A stretch of 44,013 nt of DNA, taken from positions 1 to 44,013 of the forward strand of contig NZ_AYXG01000069.1 in assembly GCF_000564855.1 (NCBI RefSeq), given 5' to 3'. The position numbers and the translations under genes are program-made. This stretch comes from Actinokineospora spheciospongiae (GTDB lineage Bacteria > Actinomycetota > Actinomycetes > Mycobacteriales > Pseudonocardiaceae). Below the pieces are notes generated by a model. It did not search any database, was not told the DNA's origin, and was given only the letters and a program-made list of their open reading frames with translations. Shown here in pieces: positions 15,598-23,342 of the stretch (position 1 is its first letter; the number at the start of each line of letters is the position of its first letter).

Positions 15598-16176
15598 ATG
15601 CGCGGATCGTTGCGCCGCAGGGTGTGGTGGGGTGCGGGTACCGCGGTGCTCGCCGTTGTGATCATCGCACTCTGGGCGTTCCAGCCGTGGAAACTCTTCA
15701 CGCACAGCCGCGTGGACGAGCCGCTGGCCTTCGAGGCCCCCGTGGTCAGCACCACCCCGGCGACCCCCGGGACGACCACCGCCACACCCGCACCGGCCCC
15801 CGAAGCGACCACCACGACCGCGCCCACGCCGACCGGTCCCGCGGTCCTGGCCGAGGGCCGGTTCGTCAGCCAGGAGCACCCCACCTCCGGTGCCGCCCGC
15901 CTCCTCGAACAGGGCGGTGCCCGGGTGCTGCGCCTGGAGGGCTTCTCCACCTCCGACGGCCCGGACGTGCACGTCTGGCTGAGCACGGCCACCGCGGGCG
16001 GCGACTGGCACAAGTACGACGACGGCCGCGTGGTCAAGCTGGGGAAGATCAAGGCCACCGACGGCAACCACAACTACGCCGTCCCCGCCGACGCCGACCT
16101 CGGGGGCCTGCGCAGCGTCGTCATCTGGTGCGACCGGTTCAACGTCGCCTTCGGCTCCGCCCCGCTCGCGCTCTAG
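15598..16176 (+). CDS. membrane-anchored DM13-domain protein
   Basis: ATG at 15598 follows GGAGGGCGAGG; a longer frame from 15535 lacks such a site. The 192-residue protein has a basic N-terminus, one TM helix at about 12-30, and a Thr/Pro/Ala linker from about 55 to 82. A DM13 domain fills about 86-190, with H-P-T-S-G near its start, V-H-V-W-L, a central G-N-H-N-Y and a C-terminal V-I-W-C-D-R-F segment. DM13 domains are proposed to bind redox cofactors through a conserved Cys; here it is in W-C-D. The domain would lie outside the membrane. Its stop shares CTAG (16173-16176) with the LigD polymerase stop on the other strand. Confidence 0.85.
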   Translation: MRGSLRRRVWWGAGTAVLAVVIIALWAFQPWKLFTHSRVDEPLAFEAPVVSTTPATPGTTTATPAPAPEATTTTAPTPTGPAVLAEGRFVSQEHPTSGAARLLEQGGARVLRLEGFSTSDGPDVHVWLSTATAGGDWHKYDDGRVVKLGKIKATDGNHNYAVPADADLGGLRSVVIWCDRFNVAFGSAPLAL

Positions 16177-17084
16177 CGCGGCAGCCGGGGGCCCTTCTCC
16201 AGCAGCGGCGCGAACAGGTCGCCGTGCTCGGCGACCCGGTCCAGGACGTCGTCGGCGGTGAACACCAGGTCGTCGGGGGTGCGGCAGGCGGTGACCTCGT
16301 CCCAGGTCAGCGGGGTGGAGGCGGTGGGCAGGGGGCGGGCGCGCAGCGAGTACGGGGCGACCGTGGTCTTGTGCGGGTTGTTCTGGCTCCAGTCGATGAG
16401 GACCTTGCCCGGGCGCAGCTTCTTCGCCATCCGGGAGACCACGAGCCCCGGCAGTTCCGCCTCCAGCCGCTCGGCCAATGCCCTGGCGTAGTTCGAGGTG
16501 CGGTCCGGGGAGGTGGTCGTGACCGGGGCGTAGAGCTGCATCCCCTTGGAGCCGCTGGTCTTCGCCACCGCGGTCAGCCCGTCCGCCTCCAGCGCCGAGC
16601 GCAGCGCCAGCGCGACCTCGCAGCACTCCACGACCGTCGCGGGTTCCCCCGGGTCGAGGTCGAACACCAGCCGGTCCGGTGCCCGCCGACCGCCGCGCGG
16701 GCCTACGGTCCACTGTGGAACGTGCAGTTCGATCCCGGCCCGGTTCGCCGCCCACACCAGTGCCGGGAGGTCGCACAGCAGCGCGAAGTCCAGGCTCTCC
16801 GCGCCGGTGGTGGACCCGGGGGTCTCGATGGTGACCGTGCGCAGCCAGTCCGGTGCACGCCCGGCGGCGTTCTTCTCGAAGAACCCCGGTTTCGCCACGC
16901 CGTCCGGGAAGCGGCGGAAGGTGACCGGGCGGTCGAGCAGGTGCGGGGTCAGCACCGGGGCGACCCGGCTGTAGTAGTCGATCACGTCGCCCTTGGTGAA
17001 GCCGTCCCCCGGGTAAAGCACTTTGTCCAAGTTGGACAGTTGGAGCCGCTGACCGGCCACGTCGACGAGCACCTCACCGGCCAC
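16173..17084 (-). CDS. LigD-type NHEJ polymerase/primase (stand-alone POL domain)
   Basis: The 303-residue protein starts with ATG. It is the archaeo-eukaryotic-primase-like polymerase domain of bacterial LigD. Recognisable parts are L-S-N-L-D-K-V-L-Y-P near the N-terminus, the catalytic F-D-L-D-P with D142 and D144, and V-L-I-D-W-S-Q-N carrying the third acidic residue. It adds ribo- or deoxynucleotides at DNA ends during non-homologous end joining. The gene overlaps the ligase gene by 11 bp on the same strand and is read second, so the pair forms one operon. In mycobacteria these domains are one protein; here they are two. No ku gene is in the window. Confidence 0.92.
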   Translation of the reverse strand: MAGEVLVDVAGQRLQLSNLDKVLYPGDGFTKGDVIDYYSRVAPVLTPHLLDRPVTFRRFPDGVAKPGFFEKNAAGRAPDWLRTVTIETPGSTTGAESLDFALLCDLPALVWAANRAGIELHVPQWTVGPRGGRRAPDRLVFDLDPGEPATVVECCEVALALRSALEADGLTAVAKTSGSKGMQLYAPVTTTSPDRTSNYARALAERLEAELPGLVVSRMAKKLRPGKVLIDWSQNNPHKTTVAPYSLRARPLPTASTPLTWDEVTACRTPDDLVFTADDVLDRVAEHGDLFAPLLEKGPRLPR

Positions 17085-18531
17085 CGGGCCACCCCTCCGC
17101 GCCGTTGACGTCCTCCGGCCCCTTGTCCGGCCGCAACCCCCGCCAGGACGGCGCGCGCAGCCGCCCGTCGGTCGTCCAGTTCCGGAACACGACCTCCCCG
17201 ACCAGGGTCGGCCGCACCCAGTGCCCGCCCCGCGCCCGCGCGCGCGGCACCTCGTTGTGGAACGGCGGGGTCTTGCGCTCCAGCGGGCGCAACCGGCCCA
17301 TCAGGTCGTGCAGCACCTCGTCGGTGAACCCGGTGCCGACCTGGCCGACGTAGTGCAGACCCGCGTCCGTCGGCACGCCGAGCATGAGCGAGCCGAACAC
17401 GCCCCGGCGCCTGCCCTCACCCGGCCGCCACCCGCCGATGACCACCTCCGCCGTGCGCAGATCGGTGATCTTCACCCAGTCCGCCGAGCGCCGCCCCGGC
17501 AGGTAGCGCGATTCCAGCCGCTTGGCGATCACCCCCTCCAACCGCTGCTCGCGGGCGGTGGCGAGGACCGCCGGGCCCTCGCCGGGGAAGCTGGGGGAGA
17601 GGTTCCAGTGGGGGCCGCGCAGGTCCAGGTCCTCCAGCAGCGCGCGGCGGCGCTCGTGGGGCAGGTCCAGGCAGGGGCTGCCGTCGAGGTGCAGCAGGTC
17701 GAACACCACGTAGGTCACCGGGAAGTCGGCCGCGAGCCTGCGGGCCAGCCGCTCGTCGTCGACGTGCATCCGCTGTTGCAGCGCGGCGAACGACGGTGTG
17801 CCGCCGGTGAACGCGATCACCTCGCCGTCCAGCCAGACCCGCGTGCTGCCCAGGTCCTCGCCGAGCGCGCGCAGTTCCGGGTAGGTGGCGGTGATGTCGG
17901 CGCCCTTGCGGGAGAACAGCCGCAGCCGCCCGCCCTCGACCCTGGCCAGGGCGCGGACGCCGTCCCACTTGAACTCGTACGCCCACAGGTCGTCCTCGTC
18001 GGCGGGCGGGAGGGCACCGAGGGTGGCCAGCATCGGCTCCAGGAGGTCGGGCAGCGGGGTCCGGTCCGGGTGCTGCGGCGGGTCGGAGCGGCGGACCATC
18101 CAGTCCTTCTCCGAGCGGCCCTTGAAGAAGGTGTACTTGCCCCGCACCCGGCTGCCGTTGAACACGACCGCCACCTCGCGGTCGTCCCACTTGACGGTCT
18201 CGTAGGTGCCCCGGTCCCAGATGAACATCCTGCCGCCGCCGTACTCGCCCCTGGGGATGCTGCCCTCGAAGGCGGCGTACTCCACCGGGTGGTCTTCGGT
18301 GTGCACGGCCAGGCGGATGTCGCCCTTGTCCTCCGGCAGGCCCTTGGGCACGGCCCAGCTCACCAGCACGCCGCCGCGTTCCAGGCGGACGTCCCAGTGC
18401 AGGCGGGTCGCGTGGTGTTCCTGGATGACGAAGGTGTCGTCGTTGCCTGCGGGCAGCGGGCCGTCGGCGGGGACGGGCTCCGGGGTGCGGCCGGGGTTCC
18501 GCTTCCTGCGGTACTCGCCGAGGCCTGCCAT
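17074..18531 (-). CDS. ATP-dependent DNA ligase with N-terminal 3'-phosphoesterase domain (PE-LIG LigD)
   Basis: The 485-residue protein starts with ATG. Residues about 30-150 form the PE domain, with H-H-A-T-R-L-H-W-D (H39, H45, D47) and E-D-H-P (H81). The ligase core follows, with the adenylated Lys188 in E-F-K-W-D-G-V-R. D-G-E, F-D-L-L and E-G-V-I-A-K motifs precede a C-terminal OB domain with W-V-K-I. It trims 3' ends and seals breaks in end-joining repair. Order is PE then LIG, with POL as a separate overlapping gene downstream. Both catalytic parts are intact. Confidence 0.93.
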   Translation of the reverse strand: MAGLGEYRRKRNPGRTPEPVPADGPLPAGNDDTFVIQEHHATRLHWDVRLERGGVLVSWAVPKGLPEDKGDIRLAVHTEDHPVEYAAFEGSIPRGEYGGGRMFIWDRGTYETVKWDDREVAVVFNGSRVRGKYTFFKGRSEKDWMVRRSDPPQHPDRTPLPDLLEPMLATLGALPPADEDDLWAYEFKWDGVRALARVEGGRLRLFSRKGADITATYPELRALGEDLGSTRVWLDGEVIAFTGGTPSFAALQQRMHVDDERLARRLAADFPVTYVVFDLLHLDGSPCLDLPHERRRALLEDLDLRGPHWNLSPSFPGEGPAVLATAREQRLEGVIAKRLESRYLPGRRSADWVKITDLRTAEVVIGGWRPGEGRRRGVFGSLMLGVPTDAGLHYVGQVGTGFTDEVLHDLMGRLRPLERKTPPFHNEVPRARARGGHWVRPTLVGEVVFRNWTTDGRLRAPSWRGLRPDKGPEDVNGAEGWPGGR

Positions 18532-18568
18532 GTGCCCTTACTACCTCGACCGGGGCTGTTCCGCTGGA

Positions 18569-19366
18569 TCAGGGGAGCCAGGAGACCTTGTCGCGCAGCG
18601 CGGCGTAGCCGACGAAGGCGACCACGTCGATCAGGGCGTGCGCGATCACCAGGGGCCAGAGGCGGTTCGTCCGCTGCCAGGCGCGGCCGAAGACCAGACC
18701 CATCACCACGTTGCCCAGGAACCCGCCGAAGCCCTGGTAGAGGTGGTAGGAGCCGCGCAGGACCGCCGCCACGACCAGGGAGCGGTTCTCGCTCTGGCCG
18801 AGCTGCCGCAGCCGGGTGATCAGGTAGCCGACGACCAGCGCCTCCTCGGCCCAGGCGTTGCCGATGGCGAGCAGGATCAGCACGACCGGGCGCCACCAGG
18901 CGTCGTTGAGGGTCGTGGGCGCCACGGCGAGGTTGATGCCCAGGCCGTAGGCGAGCAGGTAGAACCCCAGGCCGGGGATGCCGATGAGGGCGGCGAGGCC
19001 CAGGCCGCCCAAGGCGTCCCGCTTCTTGCGGGACGCGTCCAACCCGATTGCCGCGAGCGCGAAGCCCGCCCGGTGCAGCAGGTACACGCCCAGCGCGCCC
19101 CACGCCGTCAGCCGGATGACGCCGACCAGTTGCTTGAGCAGGTCCAGCACACCCAGGTCGGCCTGCGGGACGTTGATCGCCACGGTCTGCCTGCTCAACG
19201 CCACCGGCTGCAAGAGCGAGTCGACCAGGGACAGCAGGCTGCTCAGGCCGGTGAGACCCAGGGTGATGGCGAAGACGATCAGCAGTTCGACGCGGATGAG
19301 GCGCCGTTCTCGCGGGTCGTCGACCAGCCACCGGTCTGGGCGCGGGGGGAAGAACCAGGCTCGCAC
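18569..19366 (-). CDS. CPBP-family intramembrane metalloprotease (Abi/Rce1-like)
   Basis: The 265-residue protein starts with GTG and has about seven or eight hydrophobic helices. The CPBP motifs are A-W-A-E-E-A-L-V-V-G-Y (Glu-Glu) at about 170-180, R-G-S-Y-H-L-Y-Q-G with a His at about 208, and A-H-A-L-I-D near the C-terminus. These residues would hold the metal/catalytic site within the membrane. Family members process prenylated proteins or bacteriocin-related peptides, but most actinobacterial ones have no known substrate. It is in line with, and about 25 bp after, the DUF2470 gene. Confidence 0.85.
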   Translation of the reverse strand: MRAWFFPPRPDRWLVDDPRERRLIRVELLIVFAITLGLTGLSSLLSLVDSLLQPVALSRQTVAINVPQADLGVLDLLKQLVGVIRLTAWGALGVYLLHRAGFALAAIGLDASRKKRDALGGLGLAALIGIPGLGFYLLAYGLGINLAVAPTTLNDAWWRPVVLILLAIGNAWAEEALVVGYLITRLRQLGQSENRSLVVAAVLRGSYHLYQGFGGFLGNVVMGLVFGRAWQRTNRLWPLVIAHALIDVVAFVGYAALRDKVSWLP

Positions 19367-19391
19367 CCGGCGAAGCTACCCGGCGGTCGGG

Positions 19392-20174
19392 TCAGGTGCG
19401 CTGCGCGGCCAGGAAGGGGCAGCCGACCAGCCTGCGCAGCTCGGTGCTCAGCTCGGCGGGGGTGCCGACCGGGCGGGAGAAGGCGAGCCGGACGTCGTGG
19501 TCGGCGTCGGTCGCCTCCACCCGCAGCCGCAGGCCGAAGCGGTCCAGGCCCAGCGGCCGGACGTGGCCCCCGCGCAGCTCCTCCGGCAGGTGCCGCACCA
19601 GGGCGGCCACCACGTCGGTGTGGGAGACCTCCAGGTGCCGCAGCCAGCCCGCTTCCTGGGCGGCGAACGGGTCGGGCTCGGCGGCGGCGAAGGCGTCGAG
19701 CGGCACCGGGTGGGTGCCCTCCCCGTCGGCCAGGACCAGGGAGGCCGGGACGAGCTTGAGCAGGGCGGCGCCGTGGCCGAGGTCCAGCAGCCGCGGGTCC
19801 GGCCGGTCGGCGGCCACCTCCACGGCCAAGGCGCGGGCCTCGTCGTCGGACAGGGCGCGCAGCCAGCCGGTGATCCACAGCAGACCGCGGATGGACTCGC
19901 GCAGCGGGACCGGCGCCGGGTCGGCCAGTTCCACCATGGTGGCCAGTTCCCCGCGCGGCGCCTGCCAGGCGGTGGCGACCAGCTCGTGGTCGTCGGGCAG
20001 CAGGACGCTGACCGAGGCGTCGGCGTGCACGTGGTGGACCAGCGGGGTGAAGCGGTCGGTGCGGGTGGGGTCCCCCGCGGGGACGAGGGTGGCCCGACCA
20101 CCGAGGGCGGCCATGGTCCTGGCGCGCTCGGGGGGTTGTGGTGCCGGGGGCCGCGGGGCGTCTGCTCTGCTCAC
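19392..20174 (-). CDS. DUF2470-domain protein, iron-box regulated
   Basis: GTG at 20174 lies 6 bases after AGGAGG, giving 260 residues. The N-terminal part resembles the split-barrel flavin-reductase-like/PNPOx fold. The last ~85 residues are DUF2470, with H-T-D-V-V-A-A-L-V-R-H-L, P-L-G-L-D-R-F-G-L-R-L and a D-H-D-V-R-L-A-F pattern. DUF2470 occurs in HugZ-type haem-degrading proteins and in actinobacterial proteins near iron-uptake genes. A good iron box lies just upstream, so it should be made when iron is scarce. A role in haem or siderophore iron release is an inference from these two facts. Confidence 0.83.
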   Translation of the reverse strand: MSRADAPRPPAPQPPERARTMAALGGRATLVPAGDPTRTDRFTPLVHHVHADASVSVLLPDDHELVATAWQAPRGELATMVELADPAPVPLRESIRGLLWITGWLRALSDDEARALAVEVAADRPDPRLLDLGHGAALLKLVPASLVLADGEGTHPVPLDAFAAAEPDPFAAQEAGWLRHLEVSHTDVVAALVRHLPEELRGGHVRPLGLDRFGLRLRVEATDADHDVRLAFSRPVGTPAELSTELRRLVGCPFLAAQRT

Positions 20175-20190
20175 TGGCACACCTCCTGGG

Positions 20191-20209
20191 TTAGGTAACC
20201 CTAACTTGC
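20191..20209 (-). promoter_or_regulatory. IdeR/DmdR-type iron box overlapping the DUF2470 promoter
   Basis: TTAGGTAACCCTAACTTGC matches the 19-base iron-box consensus at about 14 positions when read on the minus strand. It lies directly before the AGGAGG of the DUF2470 gene, a position for repression by iron-loaded regulator. It is also about 84 bp upstream of the divergent membrane-protein gene at 20293. Confidence 0.8.
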
Positions 20210-20292
20210 CGGGGTGCCCCCGCGAAAGGCGGTGTCCGCACATCCCACCAACTGGTTACGCTGCCGAGACATCGCACCAGGGTGGAGGTTTG

Positions 20293-21393
20293 ATGAGCGC
20301 GACGCAACGGGAGGCGCCCGCGGTCGAACCGCCCACGGACGTCCCGGCACTGTCCGATGGGGTCACCGGGCGGGCGCTGCGGGCGTTGCGGCTGCCGCTG
20401 TTCGCCCTGCCCGCCACCGCCCTGGTCTTCGGCGCCCCCGCCGCCTGGCTGGCCGCAGCGGGGGCGTCCTGGCTGGTCGTGGCCGTGCTGACCATCGCGG
20501 CACTGGCGTTCGTGATCGCCTTCCTGCTCACCGCCCACCTGTACGGGACGTGGTTGCGGCCCGCGGCCCGGCTGCTCGCGGCGCAGCCGTGGCGGCGGGC
20601 GGCGGTCACCGTGTTCCGACCCGCCCGGGGGAGGACGCCGCTGCTGGTGACCGAACCGGACGGCACGCGGCACGCGCTGGTGGCCGCCGCGCTGCCCTGG
20701 GCGGTGCGGCAGGTCTTCGCCCGCACGGGTCGCGTGTGGCTGGTGGGACCGGACGCGGGCGGCTGGGTCGCGCTGCGGTCCTCGGGGCTGGCGCTGCCGC
20801 TGGGCGCGGCTCGGGTGACGGCGGCGGACGTCGCCTTGGGGTACGAGGTCGAGGTGGCGCAGCCCGCCCCGGTGCGGGCACCGGTCGCCGCGGCGGACGC
20901 GGTGGTGTCGCGGCTGATCGCGGGGCCGCGGCGGCGCTCGCGCACCGAGCTGATCGCCCCGACCGTCCTGCTGGTGTTCGCCGGGGTGGTCATCGCGGAC
21001 CTGCTCGGGCGGGACTTCGCCGGGGAACTGCTGGAGCTGACATTGCTCGTGCTGCTGGCGACGCTGCTGCTCGCCGGGCTGCTGGCGTGGCGGGTCCGGA
21101 AGGTCCGCTACTGGGCCAAGGTGGACCGGATGCTCGGCGTCGGCGGGTGGACCCCGGTCCCCGCGACGCTGGCGGAGTCCGCGGTCGACGGTGGGCCGCG
21201 GACGGTGACCGCGCAGGCCGTCGTGGCCGGGCGGACCGTGCCGGTGACGCTGCCGCGGGCCAGTCAGGCGCTGCGGGCGAACGTGGCCGGGACCGGCAAG
21301 CTGTGGGTGGCGGGGGTGCCCGCGCCCGGGGCGGAGGCCGTCGCCGGGCTGCCCGGGTACCCGTACCTGAACCTCGCCCGGTTCGGGTCGTGA
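20293..21393 (+). CDS. membrane protein of unknown function, four TM helices in two pairs
   Basis: The 366-residue protein starts with ATG at 20293 behind GGTGGAGG. One helix pair lies at about 35-80, followed by a soluble region of about 130 residues. A second pair at about 222-268 is followed by another soluble region of about 95 residues. The repeated helix-pair/soluble layout suggests internal duplication, but I see no clear sequence repeat. No named domain is recognised. It is divergent from the iron-box-controlled DUF2470 gene and might share that site. Coding is supported by start, length and base composition. Confidence 0.78.
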   Translation: MSATQREAPAVEPPTDVPALSDGVTGRALRALRLPLFALPATALVFGAPAAWLAAAGASWLVVAVLTIAALAFVIAFLLTAHLYGTWLRPAARLLAAQPWRRAAVTVFRPARGRTPLLVTEPDGTRHALVAAALPWAVRQVFARTGRVWLVGPDAGGWVALRSSGLALPLGAARVTAADVALGYEVEVAQPAPVRAPVAAADAVVSRLIAGPRRRSRTELIAPTVLLVFAGVVIADLLGRDFAGELLELTLLVLLATLLLAGLLAWRVRKVRYWAKVDRMLGVGGWTPVPATLAESAVDGGPRTVTAQAVVAGRTVPVTLPRASQALRANVAGTGKLWVAGVPAPGAEAVAGLPGYPYLNLARFGS

Positions 21394-21420
21394 CCGGACC
21401 TGTTGCCCGGTGGGGGGTCG

Positions 21421-21479
21421 CTCAGCGCAGATTCCTCAGCGCGGATTTCCTCAGCGCGGATTTCTTCAGCGCAGTGCCT
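21421..21479. repeat. four tandem ~15-bp units at the 3' end of the IclR gene
   Basis: Units start at 21421, 21435, 21450 and 21465, each of the form [C/T]TCAGCGC-[A/G]-GATTTC or a variant. The fourth unit contains the IclR stop codon (TCA on the plus strand at 21466-21468) and last codons. The other three look like tandem duplications of that gene end. Confidence 0.75.
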
Positions 21480-22143
21480 CGGCGATGAGCCGGGCCGCCT
21501 CCACCACGGCGGGGCCGACCGCCTCGGCGTCCATCGGATCGAGGCTGACCACGCCCACGCTGGCCCGCAGGCCCAGGACGCCGCGCACCGGGGCCGCGAC
21601 GCCGTGGGCGCCCGGTTGCAGCTCGCCGGTGCTCCCCGTCCACGGGGCCTCCTCGGCGCGCAGGCCGATCGCCCGCCCGGCCGCGCCCCGGTGCAGCGCG
21701 TGGCGGGTGCCCACCCGGTAGGCCACGTGGTAGGTCGTCCACGACGGTTCGACGACCGCCACGGCCTGCGCCTCGTCCCCGTCGGCGACGGTCAGGTGCG
21801 CGGTGGCGCCCACGGCCTCGGCCAGCTCCCGCAGGGCGGGCAGGGCGGCCACCCGCAACTGGGGCGCGACCTTCGCCGCCAGTTGCAGCAGGCCCAGGCC
21901 CAGGCGCACCTTCGACCCCTCGCGCCGGACCAGGCCGCGGGCCTGCAACGGCACCAGGAGCCGGTAGACCGCGGCCCGGCTGGCGCCGATGGCCACGGCG
22001 AGGTCGCTGATGGTGGGCGCCTCGGTGTCCGCGTCCGCCACCGCCTGCAGCAGGGCCAGGCCCCGGTCCAGGGTCAGCGAGCTCTCCTTCCCCGCCGCCG
22101 GGGTCGGGCGCGGCGCGGGGCCGGTGGACCGGATGCCGGGCAT
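21466..22143 (-). CDS. IclR-family regulator of the homogentisate locus
   Basis: The 225-residue protein starts with an ATG that overlaps the fahA stop (TGATG). A winged helix-turn-helix lies at about 35-85 (T-I-S-D-L-A-V-A-I-G then R-A-A-V-Y-R-L-L) and the IclR effector-binding domain fills the rest. It is somewhat shorter than the usual ~250 residues. It is the third gene of the operon with fahA and an unknown protein, diverging from hmgA. The palindrome TGTCCG-5-CGGACA between the two transcripts is its likely operator. The effector may be homogentisate or a later intermediate; this is inferred. Confidence 0.88.
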   Translation of the reverse strand: MPGIRSTGPAPRPTPAAGKESSLTLDRGLALLQAVADADTEAPTISDLAVAIGASRAAVYRLLVPLQARGLVRREGSKVRLGLGLLQLAAKVAPQLRVAALPALRELAEAVGATAHLTVADGDEAQAVAVVEPSWTTYHVAYRVGTRHALHRGAAGRAIGLRAEEAPWTGSTGELQPGAHGVAAPVRGVLGLRASVGVVSLDPMDAEAVGPAVVEAARLIAEALR

Positions 22144-23342
22144 CAGGGTGCTGCCACCACGGTGCCGGTGACCTCGGCGAGGCCGACGACCGAACCGTCC
22201 GGGCCGGGGGCGGTGGCGGTGATCGTCACCGTGTCGCCGTCCTCCAGGAAGGTGCGGGTGCTGCCGTCTTCGAGGGTGATCGGCTCCGCGCCGCTCCAGC
22301 TCAGCTCCAGGAACGAGCCGCGCTGGCGCTTCTCCGGGCCGGAGACGGTGCCGGAGGCGAACAGGTCGCCGGGGCGGACGGTGGCGCCGTTGACCGTCAT
22401 GTGCGCGAGCTGCTGGGCGCACGAGTAGGCCATGCCCGCGAAGTCCGGGCGGGAGACGACGGTGCCGTTCCAGACCACCTCCAGGTGCAGGTCCAGACCC
22501 CAGTTCTGGTCCTCGACCAGGTAGTCCAGCCGGGGGTGGCCGGGGTCGGGCACCTTCACTCGCGCCGCGGCGAAGGCCTCCAGCGGGGTGATCCAGGCGC
22601 TGATGGAGGTGGCGAAGGACTTGCCGAGGAACGGGCCCAGCGGCACGTACTCCCAGGCCTGGATGTCGCGGGCGGACCAGTCGTTGACCACGGCCACGCC
22701 GAAGACGTGGTCCGGGGCCGACGAGGTCGACACCCGGCCCGCCACCGGGCCGCCGCAGACGAAGCCGATCTCGGCCTCGATGTCGAGCCGGGTGCTCGGG
22801 CCGAACTCCGGGCCCTCCGCCCCCCGGCGCTGCCCGTGCGGGCGGACCACGTCGGTGCCCGACACCACGACCGTGCCCGCCCGGCCGTGGTAGCCGACCG
22901 GCAGGTGCGTCCAGTTCGGCAGCAGCGGCTCCGCGTCCGGGCGGAAGATGCGGCCGACGTTCTCCGCGTGGTCCCGCGACGAGTAGAAGTCCACGTAGTC
23001 GCCCACGGTGAACGGCAACCGCGTGGTCGTCTCCGCGAGCGGCAGCAGGACCGCGCCCGCCGGGGCGGCGGGGGCCGTCACCAGCTCGCGCAGCCGGGCG
23101 CGCAGGACCGACCACGCGGGCCTGCCCGCCGCCAGCAGCGGGTCGAGCGATGCCGCGGTGACCAGCTCGCGCAGGTCGGGGGTGAACTCGGCCGCGATCG
23201 GGCGCAGCGGCAGCGCGTGGTCGCCCACCCGCACGGCCACCGAGGGCCCGTCCGGGGTCTCCACGACCCCGTAGGGCAGCGTCTGCGGTCCGAACGGGGA
23301 GGAAGCGGTGAACGCCGGGTCGTCGATCCAGCAGGCCGTCAC
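22143..23342 (-). CDS. fahA: fumarylacetoacetase
   Basis: The 399-residue protein starts with an ATG that overlaps the previous gene's stop (ATGA). The N-terminal SH3-like part is followed by the FAH fold. Active-site elements seen are D-Y-V-D-F-Y-S-S with nearby R-D-H-A, E-A-E-I-G-F, N-D-W-S-A-R-D-I and G-K-S-F. These hold the divalent metal and catalytic His/Glu/Lys. It cleaves fumarylacetoacetate to fumarate and acetoacetate, the last step of tyrosine breakdown via homogentisate. Divergent hmgA supplies the upstream step. No glutathione-dependent maleylacetoacetate isomerase gene is present in the cluster. Confidence 0.95.
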   Translation of the reverse strand: MTACWIDDPAFTASSPFGPQTLPYGVVETPDGPSVAVRVGDHALPLRPIAAEFTPDLRELVTAASLDPLLAAGRPAWSVLRARLRELVTAPAAPAGAVLLPLAETTTRLPFTVGDYVDFYSSRDHAENVGRIFRPDAEPLLPNWTHLPVGYHGRAGTVVVSGTDVVRPHGQRRGAEGPEFGPSTRLDIEAEIGFVCGGPVAGRVSTSSAPDHVFGVAVVNDWSARDIQAWEYVPLGPFLGKSFATSISAWITPLEAFAAARVKVPDPGHPRLDYLVEDQNWGLDLHLEVVWNGTVVSRPDFAGMAYSCAQQLAHMTVNGATVRPGDLFASGTVSGPEKRQRGSFLELSWSGAEPITLEDGSTRTFLEDGDTVTITATAPGPDGSVVGLAEVTGTVVAAP

